The position numbers and the translations under genes are program-made. 64,000 nucleotides of DNA from an uncultured Paracoccaceae bacterium. Its GTDB lineage: Bacteria; Pseudomonadota; Alphaproteobacteria; Rhodobacterales; Rhodobacteraceae. The notes below the pieces were generated by a model that saw nothing but the letters and a program-made list of their open reading frames with translations, made no database searches and was not told where the DNA came from. Shown here one piece after another: positions 54,960-63,577 of the stretch (within the stretch, counting starts at the first letter, position 1; each line of letters starts with the position of its first letter). The stretch is taken from contig CALAXT010000027.1 of the NCBI GenBank assembly GCA_937895435.1, positions 1 to 64,000 on the forward strand, written 5' to 3'.

Positions 54960-55004
54960 CCGGGGGCGCTGCCCCCGGACCCCCGGGATATTTGGCAACG
55001 AAAG
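54960..55004. repeat. G/C hairpin plus the gggatatttgg motif
   Basis: ccgggggc (54960-54967) and gcccccgg (54971-54978) make an 8-bp stem with a 3-base loop, followed by acccccgggatatttggcaacgaaag. The second half is shared with the repeat at 13348. It lies between the aminotransferase and higA genes and may terminate the former. Confidence 0.6.
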
Positions 55005-55033
55005 AGGGGACGGGCGTTTAGAGGCAGCCTGCG

Positions 55034-55354
55034 TTAGCCAAGCCGCATGGCGTTGAAATCGACGCCATTGGCGGCTTTGCGGGCCTCAAGCAATTCGAAA
55101 TGGCTTTGCAGGTTTAGCCAAAAGGCAGCGCTGGTGCCAAAAGCTGCTGCAAGGCGTAATGCCGTATCAGCTGAGATGGCGCGGCGGCCTGCGACGATTT
55201 CAGAGATGCGATTGCTGGGCACGCCGATGTGACGCGCGAGTGCAGTGGCGCTGAGCCGTAATGGGGCCATGAATTCCTGAGCCAAAATCTCGCCCGGGTG
55301 TACCGGTTCAATGCAAGGCTGATTTATAATTTCGTATTGAAACGTCGTGCGCAT
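55034..55354 (-). CDS. higA: HigA-family antitoxin
   Basis: A 106-residue helix-turn-helix antitoxin. PVHPGEILAQEFMAPLRLSA (about 17-36) is the typical HigA opening and the helix-turn-helix runs through LARHIGVPSNRISEIVAGRR (about 39-58) with AAFWLNLQSHFEL after it. The ATG at 55354 follows gggaggg. It overlaps the 3' end of the toxin gene by 47 bases in a different frame. It should bind HigB and repress the pair's promoter. Confidence 0.88.
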   Translation of the reverse strand: MRTTFQYEIINQPCIEPVHPGEILAQEFMAPLRLSATALARHIGVPSNRISEIVAGRRAISADTALRLAAAFGTSAAFWLNLQSHFELLEARKAANGVDFNAMRLG

Positions 55355-55598
55355 CGCCGCCCTCCCATCTAAAACATAGCTTGACCTGAGCGGTGATCGC
55401 AAGTGACCAATAAATACGCTCATCTTCGGAAAATTTTTGTAGGCCAGACATTGGGGCTGCGCGGAGGTCGTCAAGTGTGGTGGCCGATTCAAGTATGGCC
55501 AGTTTGCGCAGTGCCAGGCGTTCAAAGGGCAGGAATTCAGGAACCCGCTCTTTGTGGGCGAACCGGCGTGTCAACTCGTCTGCAAAACTATGGATCAT
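55308..55598 (-). CDS. higB: HigB-family toxin (RelE-like mRNA endonuclease)
   Basis: A 96-residue RelE/HigB-type toxin. MIHSFADELTRRFAHKERV, LPFERLALRKLAILESAT and the C-terminal VKLCFRWEGGDAHDVSIRNY match the family; the usual Arg/Trp residues before the acidic end are present, though a few family positions differ (the middle LAITAQVKL). The end extends five residues past the common YH end and overlaps higA. It should cleave ribosome-bound mRNA when free. Confidence 0.85.
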   Translation of the reverse strand: MIHSFADELTRRFAHKERVPEFLPFERLALRKLAILESATTLDDLRAAPMSGLQKFSEDERIYWSLAITAQVKLCFRWEGGDAHDVSIRNYKSALH

Positions 55599-55726
55599 GC
55601 GTGATACGTACCGCGTATTTTTGGGCTGTCAAGCAGGGTTTGATGGTTGAATTTTATATGTCGTGGCGGTGTGGTCGTTATGAGAGGACGGGGTGAGCGC
55701 TTGGGCGCGAGAAAAGGGATGTGATC

Positions 55727-57430
55727 GTGGGAACACAGGCAGTCGGGCGGGCGCGTGAGATCGTGCTGGGGGTAAGCATCGGGGCGGTGATTGGGCTGGT
55801 GACGGCGCTTATTGCTGGGGGGTTTGTGCGCGGTGTGGGCTGGATCGCACGGCTGTCTGACGCATCTTTGACGCTTGGGGGGACGATTGGCGGGCATTTT
55901 GTCAGCGCGCGCTTTGGTGTGACATTGCTGGTGGCGGCGCTTTTGTTGTTGGTGGTGCGGCGGGTGTTTGGGATTGCGCGTTGGAACGGGCCTGCGGACA
56001 GTATTTATGCTGCGCATCGTGCAGACAATGAGCTGGATCTGCGGGCTGGGTTTGGATCAACCTTGGCGGCGTTTATTTCTGCGAGTGGTGGCGCGTCAGT
56101 TGGCCAATACGGGCCTTTGGTGCATTTTGGCGCGACGATGGGGGCGGCTATTCAACGCTGGACGGGTGCGCGGATTTCGGCGGATGTGTTCATTGGGTGT
56201 GGGGTGTCTGCCGCCATTTCGGCGGGGTTTGATGCACCGCTGGCTGGAATTATCTTTGCGCATGAGGCGGTGCTGCGGCATTTTTCGTTGCGGGCCCTTG
56301 CGCCTATTTCGATCAGTGCGATTTTAGCGGCGGCTGCGATGAAATATCTGTTTCCGTCGGTGCATTTGCTGACCCTTTCTGAGGCGGCGCCGCCGCTGCA
56401 TGGGTTGATTGTGCCGCTTGTGTTGGCGGGTGTTTTGTTTGGGATGATGGCGATTGGGTTCATGACGCTGTTGCGCGCCAGTGCCCGGTTCAATCAGACT
56501 TTGGGGCTGCGGCCTTGGCAATCGCTTATGGTGGCAACTGTTTTGGCTGGGATGATTGGGGCTGTGTTTCCCGATGCCATGGGATTGGGCACACAGGTTG
56601 TGGCGCAGATTTTTCAGGGCAGTTGGGCGGCAGAAGGGCTGTTTGTGTTGGTTTTGGCCAAGCTGTTGGTCACGGCGCTTTGTTTGGGTTTTGGCTTTTT
56701 TGGTGGTGTGTTTTCGCCCGCGTTGTTGATTGGCGCGGCTAGCGGTGCGATTTTGGGCCAGGCGATGGTCGCCCTGGGGGTGACGGTGCCGGGGCCCGCC
56801 ATGGCCTTGGCCGGTATGGCGGCGGTGGCGGCGGCTGTTGTTGGCGCACCGCTGGCCACGGTTGTGATTGTGCTAGAGTTGACGGCATCTTACGAATTTG
56901 CGCTGTTGGCCTTGGTTGCGGTTGTGGTGAGCATGGTTGTGTCATCGCTCTTTTTTGGACAATCGTATTTTGATCGTCAGTTGCTGGACCGTAAAATTGA
57001 CGTCAGCCGTGGGCGTGGGCATTTGCGGATGATGCAAGAGCCGGTGACAGATCATGCCCATGATGGCTATCTGACCCTGCGTATGGGGGACAGCGTGACA
57101 GGGGCATTGGCGGAGATGCGCCGCGCGCATGTGACCGAGGCCTATTGCACGGATGCAGATGGGCGGTTGCGCGGCAAGGTCGCGTTGTTGGCGCTGCTGG
57201 CACAATCAGGGGATGGTCTGTTAGATCACGTGATTGAAATTGCACCCTTGCAGATCAAAAGTGACGCGTCGCTTTTGCAGGCGATTGAGCAGGCCAGTGG
57301 CTTTGTGGGCGAAAGCATTCCGGTTGTGGATACTGAGACCGGGCGGTTGGTTGGGATCGTAACCGAGGCAGATCTTTTCAGTGCCTATCTTGCGCTTGAG
57401 ACCCGAATTCGGGATCTTGAGAAACTCTGA
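55727..57430 (+). CDS. CLC-type chloride channel with C-terminal CBS pair
   Basis: A 567-residue membrane protein of the CLC family with about ten to twelve hydrophobic segments and a tandem CBS domain from about 435 to the end (QEPVTDHAHDGYLTLRMG, then ESIPVVDTETGRLVGIVT). The signature loops are unusual: GQYGP at 126-130 in place of GxEGP puts Tyr128 where the gating Glu lies, and the GSGIP loop looks like GPADS (88-92). The third loop GVFSPALLIG is conserved. This suggests a channel rather than a proton-coupled exchanger. I use the GTG at 55727 (aaggga seven bases upstream); one two codons before is possible. Confidence 0.87.
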   Translation: MGTQAVGRAREIVLGVSIGAVIGLVTALIAGGFVRGVGWIARLSDASLTLGGTIGGHFVSARFGVTLLVAALLLLVVRRVFGIARWNGPADSIYAAHRADNELDLRAGFGSTLAAFISASGGASVGQYGPLVHFGATMGAAIQRWTGARISADVFIGCGVSAAISAGFDAPLAGIIFAHEAVLRHFSLRALAPISISAILAAAAMKYLFPSVHLLTLSEAAPPLHGLIVPLVLAGVLFGMMAIGFMTLLRASARFNQTLGLRPWQSLMVATVLAGMIGAVFPDAMGLGTQVVAQIFQGSWAAEGLFVLVLAKLLVTALCLGFGFFGGVFSPALLIGAASGAILGQAMVALGVTVPGPAMALAGMAAVAAAVVGAPLATVVIVLELTASYEFALLALVAVVVSMVVSSLFFGQSYFDRQLLDRKIDVSRGRGHLRMMQEPVTDHAHDGYLTLRMGDSVTGALAEMRRAHVTEAYCTDADGRLRGKVALLALLAQSGDGLLDHVIEIAPLQIKSDASLLQAIEQASGFVGESIPVVDTETGRLVGIVTEADLFSAYLALETRIRDLEKL

Positions 57431-57451
57431 TGTTCCCGGTGCGGGGCGGGT

Positions 57452-57763
57452 TTAGCCGCCCCGTGCGATTTTCTTAAACCGTGTGATCAGCGCGTCATCG
57501 CTGACCTTCAGTACAATCTGGACCCCATCTTTAAAGCTGATCGCATAGGCACCCACCTTGGCCTGTTGCCCTGTTGCATCGCGCTCGCCGCCATAGCCGC
57601 CGCGCACGGTGATGGAAGTGATATCGGATTGCGCATAGGTTTGTGATTTTGGTTGGAAATATTTGACCGTGATAAACAACCCCCACCGCAGGCCCAAGAG
57701 TTTATGAGAAAACCCTGCGTTGACCGATTTCAGTTTTACATTTGCGCTGAGAAGTTCGGTCAT
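57452..57763 (-). CDS. Hypothetical protein, possibly PH-like
   Basis: A 103-residue protein that I do not recognise. It seems all-beta: ANVKLKSVNAGFSHKLLG, LFITVKYFQPKSQTY, SDITSITVRGGYGG, AYAISFKDGVQIVLKV and a final helix ALITRFKKIARGG. No signal peptide. The ribosome site (agag) is weak. Codon use looks like its neighbours. It converges with the CLC gene 22 bases past that stop and lies upstream of a C/G-rich hairpin. Confidence 0.55.
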   Translation of the reverse strand: MTELLSANVKLKSVNAGFSHKLLGLRWGLFITVKYFQPKSQTYAQSDITSITVRGGYGGERDATGQQAKVGAYAISFKDGVQIVLKVSDDALITRFKKIARGG

Positions 57764-57831
57764 TGCAGATCTCTGTTTGTTGAGGATCGGTGTTGGTTTT
57801 TTAAACGACCAAGGCGCACAATATTTTTAAC

Positions 57832-57872
57832 GCCCCCCCCCAACCCTGTGCGGTGCCAAAGGGTGGGGGGGG
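57832..57872. terminator. C/G-run hairpin
   Basis: Nine Cs followed by aaccct (57833-57847) face agggt followed by eight Gs (57860-57872), forming a long stem with one bulge. It lies between the hypothetical gene and gabD, both minus strand, and could terminate gabD. The homopolymer runs are also slippage- and sequencing-prone. Confidence 0.45.
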
Positions 57873-57890
57873 CAGTCAAACGCCTAAGTC

Positions 57891-59369
57891 TCAGACGCTC
57901 AGGCAGATATATTTCATTTCCAGATATTCTTCGATCCCATGGTGGGATCCTTCGCGGCCCAAACCAGATTGTTTGACCCCGCCAAAGGGGGCCACTTCGG
58001 TTGAGATGATGCCTGTGTTCACCCCCACGATGCCATATTCCAGCGCCTCTTGTACGCGGGTGATACGGCCGATGTCGCGGGCGTAGAAATATGAGGCCAG
58101 ACCAAAAATGGTGTCATTGGCATAGCTGATGACCTCTTGCTCGGTTTCGAACTTGAACAGGGGGGCCAGCGGGCCAAAGGTTTCTTCGTGCGACACGGTC
58201 ATATCTTGGGTAATGTCCGTGATCACGGTGGGCTGAAAGAATGTGCCACCCAAGGCATGGCGTTCGCCGCCCATGGCGATTTTACCGCCCTTTGCCAAGG
58301 CGTCGGCAATGTGGTTTTCGACCTTGGCCACCGCTTTCATGTTGATCAGGGGGCCGGTGTCCACGCCCTCGGTCAAGCCATCGCCCAGTGAAAGTTTAGC
58401 CACCGCCGCGCCCAGTTTTTGGGCAAAGGCATCATAGACGCCCGCCTGCACATAGATGCGGTTGGCGCAGACGCAGGTTTGGCCGTTGTTGCGAAACTTT
58501 GAGGCCATCGCCCCTGTAACCGCGGCATCAAGATCGGCATCGTCAAAAACGATGAAAGGCGCGTTTCCGCCCAATTCCATCGAACATTTCATGACCTGAT
58601 CTGCAGCTTGGCGCAGCAGCGTGCGCCCGACGGCGGTTGACCCGGTAAAGGTCAGTTTGCGCACGCTTGGATTTTCGCAGAACTCTTTGCCGATGTCAGA
58701 GGCATGGGTAGAGGTGACGACCGAAAAGATGCCCTTGGGCAGTCCTGCGCGTTCTGCCAACACCGCAAGCGCCAGCGCTGAGAGGGGTGTTTCATCAGAG
58801 GGGCGCGCGACAAAACCACAGCCTGCCGCCAAGGCTGGGCCACATTTGCGGGTGATCATCGCGTTGGGGAAGTTCCACGGGGTGATGGACCCTACCACCC
58901 CGATGGGTTGTTTGATCACGGTGATGCGTTTGTCGGGCTGATGGCCGGGGATGGTTTCGCCATAGACGCGCTTGGCCTCTTCTGCGAACCATTCGATAAA
59001 GCTGGCGCCATAAGCGATTTCGCCCTTGGCCTCCAAAAACGGTTTGCCCATTTCGGCGGTCAAGATGCGGGCCAGATCATCTTGGTTTTCCATCATCAGG
59101 TTAAACCAAGTGCGCAGGATGTTTGAGCGGTCTTTGGCGGTGCGCGCGGCCCAAGCCTTCATAGCACTTTGGGCTGCGGCAATCGCGCGGGCGGTTTCTG
59201 CCCGGCCAAGATTGGGCACCGTGCCGATAACATCGCCGCGCGCGGGGTTGGAGACGGCAAAGCTGCTGCCATCATCGGCGGTGATCCATTCACCGGCAAC
59301 ATAGGCACGCGTTTCTAGCAAGCTTGGGTCGCGCAAAAGCGCCCGCAGATCTGTTGTTTTGTCCAGCAT
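57891..59369 (-). CDS. gabD: NAD(P)-dependent succinate-semialdehyde dehydrogenase
   Basis: A 492-residue aldehyde dehydrogenase of the GabD type, oxidising succinate semialdehyde to succinate. NFPN with Asn166 (PWNFPNAM), Glu265 (ELGGNAPFIVFDDADLD) and the nucleophile Cys299 (NNGQTCVCANR, with a second Cys at 301 as in GabD) are present. The ending SGLGREGSHHGIEEYLEMKY is GabD-typical. The NAD-contact Lys before PSxxTP is Arg189, a substitution that may be common in this lineage. The ATG at 59369 follows ggagag. Confidence 0.93.
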   Translation of the reverse strand: MLDKTTDLRALLRDPSLLETRAYVAGEWITADDGSSFAVSNPARGDVIGTVPNLGRAETARAIAAAQSAMKAWAARTAKDRSNILRTWFNLMMENQDDLARILTAEMGKPFLEAKGEIAYGASFIEWFAEEAKRVYGETIPGHQPDKRITVIKQPIGVVGSITPWNFPNAMITRKCGPALAAGCGFVARPSDETPLSALALAVLAERAGLPKGIFSVVTSTHASDIGKEFCENPSVRKLTFTGSTAVGRTLLRQAADQVMKCSMELGGNAPFIVFDDADLDAAVTGAMASKFRNNGQTCVCANRIYVQAGVYDAFAQKLGAAVAKLSLGDGLTEGVDTGPLINMKAVAKVENHIADALAKGGKIAMGGERHALGGTFFQPTVITDITQDMTVSHEETFGPLAPLFKFETEQEVISYANDTIFGLASYFYARDIGRITRVQEALEYGIVGVNTGIISTEVAPFGGVKQSGLGREGSHHGIEEYLEMKYICLSV

Positions 59370-59463
59370 GACGCTCTCCGACTTTGTGATGATCTTGGAT
59401 GGCATGGCCAAGCCCGGCTTGTCCAGTTATCAAAGATCCATGCCCACGGGGAAAGGATGCCAA

Positions 59464-60261
59464 ATGGATTGGAATGATGCGTATACAAACGCCAAATACA
59501 TTCCCGGCGCGGCAGACTTTCCGCCGCGCTGGCGGGCCGAGGCTGCGGAATTTCGGGCGCGTTTGGGCGAACGGGCGCGGATTGGGCTGTGTTATGGCGC
59601 TGATCCGCGTCAGGCGTTTGATCTGTTTATGCCTCAGGGCGCGCCGCTGGGAATGATGGTTTTCATTCATGGCGGGTTTTGGCGGGCGTTTGATCGGGGC
59701 GATTGGTCACATTTGGCGGCTGGGGCTCTGGCCCGGGGGTGGGCTGTTGCCATGCCGGGCTATCGGCTGGCCCCGGTGGCGCGCATTTCCGAAATGACCC
59801 GTGAAATTGCGGTTGCGGTGGTTGCGGCGGCCCAAGCTGTGGGGGGCGATTTGCCGATTGTGGCCACGGGGCATTCGGCTGGGGGGCATCTGTCTGCCCG
59901 ATTGGCCTGTCGGGATGTGGTGTTGCCGGTTTCTGGGCGTATCCGCCGCGTGGTGCCGATTTCGCCATTGTCTGATCTGCGGCCCATGATGCTGACGACG
60001 ATGAACGATGATTTTTGCCTGACCGAGGCTGAGGCCCGCGCTGAAAGCCCGATGCTGCTTGAGCGTCAGGCCGATATTGGCGCGCATGTCTGGGTTGGTG
60101 GGGCTGAACGGCCCGCCTTTTTAGACCAAGCACGTTGGTTGTCTGATGCATGGGCCTGTCCGCTGAGCGTGGCCGAGGGGCGGCACCATTTCGATGTCAT
60201 TGATGCACTGTGTGACCCCAGCAGTGCGCTGATGGATGTGCTGTTAGCGGCTGATGGCTGA
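59464..60261 (+). CDS. Alpha/beta hydrolase (kynurenine formamidase-like)
   Basis: A 265-residue serine hydrolase. The oxyanion motif HGGFW is at 69-73, the nucleophile Ser138 in GHSAGGH (136-142), PGYRLAP at about 98-104 and the catalytic His in EGRHHFDVID near 244. The order of these motifs resembles arylformamidase and hormone-sensitive lipase-type esterases. The ATG at 59464 follows aaagga. It is divergent from gabD and convergent with a DUF808 gene. Substrate unknown. Confidence 0.87.
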   Translation: MDWNDAYTNAKYIPGAADFPPRWRAEAAEFRARLGERARIGLCYGADPRQAFDLFMPQGAPLGMMVFIHGGFWRAFDRGDWSHLAAGALARGWAVAMPGYRLAPVARISEMTREIAVAVVAAAQAVGGDLPIVATGHSAGGHLSARLACRDVVLPVSGRIRRVVPISPLSDLRPMMLTTMNDDFCLTEAEARAESPMLLERQADIGAHVWVGGAERPAFLDQARWLSDAWACPLSVAEGRHHFDVIDALCDPSSALMDVLLAADG

Positions 60262-60273
60262 CACAGCCTGCCA

Positions 60274-61218
60274 CTATTTGCCAAAAACCCGCATCATTGG
60301 CAGTAGGATCAGCCCCAAAGCCGCCCCGGCCAGCCCATCCAAAAGCGCAGTCACTGCCCAAATCACGCGGCCATCACTGGCCGCGAGGGCTGCAGCAGCC
60401 TGATCGGCCAAGTCTTCGATCAGATGCGCAGGCGCGCCCAACCCCAATGCGGCCAAGCCGTGCAACACGATAGAGCCGCCCACCCACAGCATCGCGGCTG
60501 TGCCCACTGCGGTCAGGCCCGACAAAACCCCCGGCATCGCCTGCACCAACCCGCGGCCCAAGGCCCGAAGGGCGGCGATGGGGGCGTGGCGGGCCAGATG
60601 TAAACCAACGTCATCTGCCTTTACGATCAGCGCTACGCCGCCGTAAACCAGCGCTGTGATCCCCACTGCAACCACCGCCAATGAGGCGGCCTGAACCCCC
60701 AATGTGTTCGGACCCAGTTCGGACAGCGCGATTGTCATGATTTCGGCAGACAAAATGAAATCGGTCTTGATTGCGCCCACCACGCGGGCCTCTTCAAGGT
60801 GGGCCGGATCATTGGCCGCTCTTTTCACAGATGTGCTGTCTTGATGTGCCGGGCTATGGGGCGAGGGGCTTAAAATATGCGCAATTTTTTCGGCGCCCTC
60901 AAAGCACAAATACCCACCCCCCAGCATTAAAAGTGGTGTGATCGCCCAAGGTGCCCAGCTTGACAGCACCAAGGCCACGGGCAGCAAAATCAACAATTTA
61001 TTGCGCAAAGACCCACGTGCAATGCGCCAAACTATTGGCAATTCGCGGCTGGCTGAAAACCCATGCAGATATTTTGGCGTAACGGCAGCATCGTCAATGA
61101 CAGCCCCCGCAGCTTTGGCCCCGGCTTTGGTGGCTTGGGCGCTGATATCATCGACCGAGGCCGCAGCCACTTTGGCAAGTGCCGCCACATCGTCGAGCAA
61201 TGCCAAAAGCCCACTCAT
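60274..61218 (-). CDS. DUF808 family membrane protein
   Basis: A 314-residue inner-membrane protein of the DUF808 (YedI) family: MSGLLALLDDVAALAKVAAA at the start, DDISAQATKAGAKAAGAVIDD and TPKYLHGFSASRELPIVWRI (about 48-67), then eight or so hydrophobic segments. Its role is unknown. The start region is fully conserved. It converges with the alpha/beta hydrolase gene. Confidence 0.88.
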   Translation of the reverse strand: MSGLLALLDDVAALAKVAAASVDDISAQATKAGAKAAGAVIDDAAVTPKYLHGFSASRELPIVWRIARGSLRNKLLILLPVALVLSSWAPWAITPLLMLGGGYLCFEGAEKIAHILSPSPHSPAHQDSTSVKRAANDPAHLEEARVVGAIKTDFILSAEIMTIALSELGPNTLGVQAASLAVVAVGITALVYGGVALIVKADDVGLHLARHAPIAALRALGRGLVQAMPGVLSGLTAVGTAAMLWVGGSIVLHGLAALGLGAPAHLIEDLADQAAAALAASDGRVIWAVTALLDGLAGAALGLILLPMMRVFGK

Positions 61219-61434
61219 TTTGCCCTGCTTTCATGCGACAATTGGGGCTGTCTGATTTGTGCCCACCCAGTCATCACCCTAGCGTCGACCCCACAAAGGG
61301 CAAGCCCTGCCACTTGTTGATTGATCCTTAACCCCAGTCAGTCCATAGATCGGACGTATCTGGATTGATCTGTGCCTTGCCCAGCCCGTGCAGATGCCTG
61401 CCCTGTGATTGTTTGCCCCACGGAATCGCCTGTC

Positions 61435-61578
61435 ATGACCGACCGCCTTGCCCTGACCCTTGCGCTGATTTTGGCGGTTGCTTTGGGCGCTGATTTCTAT
61501 TGGCAGGGGGGGCAAGGCAGTCTGTCCCTGGCCCAAAAATCAATGAAGTTGCTCGATTGGGTTGTGTTCTGGCGCTAA
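61435..61578 (+). CDS. Small single-helix membrane protein upstream of gap
   Basis: A 47-residue open frame starting MTDRLALTLALILAVALGAD, one membrane helix (about 5-21), then DFYWQGGQGSLSLAQKSMK and LLDWVVFWR. It looks like a conserved small protein that in this group sits before gap, from memory rather than a search. No strong ribosome site. It lies 96 bases before the gap start in the same direction. Confidence 0.55.
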   Translation: MTDRLALTLALILAVALGADFYWQGGQGSLSLAQKSMKLLDWVVFWR

Positions 61579-61674
61579 CAGTTGGTTTTGGGTGATTGAC
61601 CTTTTGATCGAAATCCCGTTTTTGACAAAGGATTTTCCGCGCCCCCTTTGGGGTGCCAGAACAGGAGAGACGCG

Positions 61675-62676
61675 ATGTCAGTAAAAGTGGCAATCAACGG
61701 CTTTGGGCGGATCGGTCGCAATGTGCTGCGCGCGATTATCGAATCTGGGCGCACAGATATTGAAGTGGTGGCGATCAACGATCTGGGTCCGGTGGAAACC
61801 AATGCCCATCTTCTGCGCTTTGATTCGGTGCATGGCCGGTTTCCGGGCACTGTTACGGTTGCTGGCAACACGATTGATGCAGGCCGCGGCCCGATCACCG
61901 TCAGCGCCATTCGTAACCCTGCTGAATTGCCCTGGGGCCATATTGATATCGTCATGGAATGCACTGGTATTTTCACTGACCGTGAAAAGGCAGCGATTCA
62001 CCTGCAAAATGGTGCCAAGCGTGTTCTGGTATCGGCGCCATCGAATGGGGCGGATAAAACGATTGTGTTTGGTGTGAATCACAACACGCTGACGTCTGAT
62101 GACATCGTTGTGTCGAACGCATCGTGTACCACCAACTGCTTGTCACCGGTGGCCAAAGTTTTGAATGACACAATCGGAATGACCCGTGGGTTCATGACCA
62201 CCATCCACAGCTACACGGGTGACCAGCCCTCGCTGGATACCATGCATGGCGATCTTTATCGGGCGCGCGCAGCCTCGCTGAGCATGATCCCTACTTCAAC
62301 CGGGGCTGCCAAGGCGGTGGGGCTGGTTTTGCCCGAGCTGAAAGGCAAGCTGGATGGCGTGGCCATTCGTGTGCCCACCCCGAATGTTTCAGTGGTCGAT
62401 CTGGTGTTTGAAGCTGCGCGCCCGACTTCGGTTGAGGAAATCAACGCAGCGATCCGCGTGGCCGCTGATGGCCCACTTAAAGGTATTTTGGGCTATACCG
62501 ATACGGCAAATGTCAGCTGTGACTTTAATCATGATCCGCGTTCATCAATCTTCCACATGGATCAGACCAAGGTGATGGAGGGGCAGATGTGTCGCATTCT
62601 GACCTGGTATGACAATGAATGGGGCTTCTCAAACCGTATGTCAGACACGGCTGTTGCTATGGCGGCACTGATCTAG
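61675..62676 (+). CDS. gap: Glyceraldehyde-3-phosphate dehydrogenase, type I
   Basis: A 333-residue glycolytic enzyme. [15 protein letters not shown] (about 6-20) binds NAD, Cys151 in [12 protein letters not shown] is the nucleophile, and His in HSYTGDQ lies downstream. The Asn-Asp pair at 35-36 (INDLG) favours NAD. Ribosome site aggaga eight bases before the ATG. A terminator follows at 62704. Confidence 0.96.
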   Translation: MSVKVAINGFGRIGRNVLRAIIESGRTDIEVVAINDLGPVETNAHLLRFDSVHGRFPGTVTVAGNTIDAGRGPITVSAIRNPAELPWGHIDIVMECTGIFTDREKAAIHLQNGAKRVLVSAPSNGADKTIVFGVNHNTLTSDDIVVSNASCTTNCLSPVAKVLNDTIGMTRGFMTTIHSYTGDQPSLDTMHGDLYRARAASLSMIPTSTGAAKAVGLVLPELKGKLDGVAIRVPTPNVSVVDLVFEAARPTSVEEINAAIRVAADGPLKGILGYTDTANVSCDFNHDPRSSIFHMDQTKVMEGQMCRILTWYDNEWGFSNRMSDTAVAMAALI

Positions 62677-62703
62677 CCCAGCCGTTTTTTTGTAAGAATT
62701 GTG

Positions 62704-62733
62704 AAACCCGTCAGAGTAATCTGGCGGGTTTTT
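62704..62733 (+). terminator. Terminator of gap
   Basis: aaacccgtcag (62704-62714) and ctggcgggttt (62721-62731) form an 11-bp stem with one T-G pair and a 6-base loop, followed by tt. It also faces the end of the sulfotransferase gene on the other strand. Confidence 0.88.
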
Positions 62734-62765
62734 CACAGCCGTAAAGGCAGCCGTGGCGTGTTGGG

Positions 62766-63479
62766 TCAGCCCATCAATGGGTAGCCAAAGCGCAGATAGT
62801 CTTGGCGAAACATATCCTCTATCCGGCGGCGCACGGCGGTGATTTCATCCGGTGATAGCAACTCGGCCAAGGGCGTTTGTGGGCCGTGCGTTGTGCTTTG
62901 GGTGGGGGTTGCGTTGCGTTTCGGTACCTCTTGCGCTGACAAGAGGATAGAATGGCGCGCAAGCGTTTGCACCCAGGTGTTTGAGTCTTCTAACCGCAAA
63001 ATCACGTCACAGCTGGGTTTTTCGCGTGACGGATAATCTGTCCAATTGGTTTGGGCTGAAAGCTTTTCAGGAAACTGGGAAATAAAATTCAGATATTCCA
63101 TAGGGCTCAGATCTTTGATCGATGGCCCATAGCGTTTGACCAGCGCGCCGCCATATCGGCTTTTGACGTGATACATATAGCTGGAAACAAAGCGATCGAA
63201 CGGATTTCTGACCGATACGACAAAAAGATTGTCGCACCAGACCGAATTTCGAAACATCAACCTTGGGAACGTATGGGTGGTCTTTTTTGCGCTCACCGCA
63301 AAAAGCGCCTTGAGCGTTGAGCCACCACATTTTGGATTATGCACCAGATAAACCCGCTGCCCGCCAACAGATTGTTCTGTGATCAATGAAGGGTGCACCT
63401 GCCCGGTCAAGCGCCAATAGAATTTTGAGGCAAAATAAAGCTGTGTTTCAAGCGCTGATCTGCGGGCGTAGCTGTTCAT
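62766..63479 (-). CDS. Sulfotransferase family 2 protein
   Basis: A 237-residue PAPS-dependent sulfotransferase (Sulfotransfer_2). The 5'-phosphosulfate loop VHNPKCGGSTLKALF (about 46-60) and the 3'-phosphate motif SVRNPFDRFVSSY (89-101) with the following aromatic YMYH are present. It lacks a signal peptide but has a hydrophobic N-terminus. In bacteria such enzymes modify capsules or exopolysaccharides, which would fit the polysaccharide block at the left of the window, but they are 55 kb apart. It stands alone. Confidence 0.87.
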   Translation of the reverse strand: MNSYARRSALETQLYFASKFYWRLTGQVHPSLITEQSVGGQRVYLVHNPKCGGSTLKALFAVSAKKTTHTFPRLMFRNSVWCDNLFVVSVRNPFDRFVSSYMYHVKSRYGGALVKRYGPSIKDLSPMEYLNFISQFPEKLSAQTNWTDYPSREKPSCDVILRLEDSNTWVQTLARHSILLSAQEVPKRNATPTQSTTHGPQTPLAELLSPDEITAVRRRIEDMFRQDYLRFGYPLMG

Positions 63480-63577
63480 TGTGACGCGGAACTTTCAGGG
63501 CAAGATCGCCAAAGACAAGAACCCTATGTTTATACTGGTTTAGAAAAAAGTGAAACGCCTGACTTGGTGCCATGATG
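63480..63577. other. Short spacer before the IS remnant
   Basis: About 100 bases including the upstream region of the sulfotransferase gene. I see no gene and no clear promoter. Homology to the IS begins at about 63578. Confidence 0.4.
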
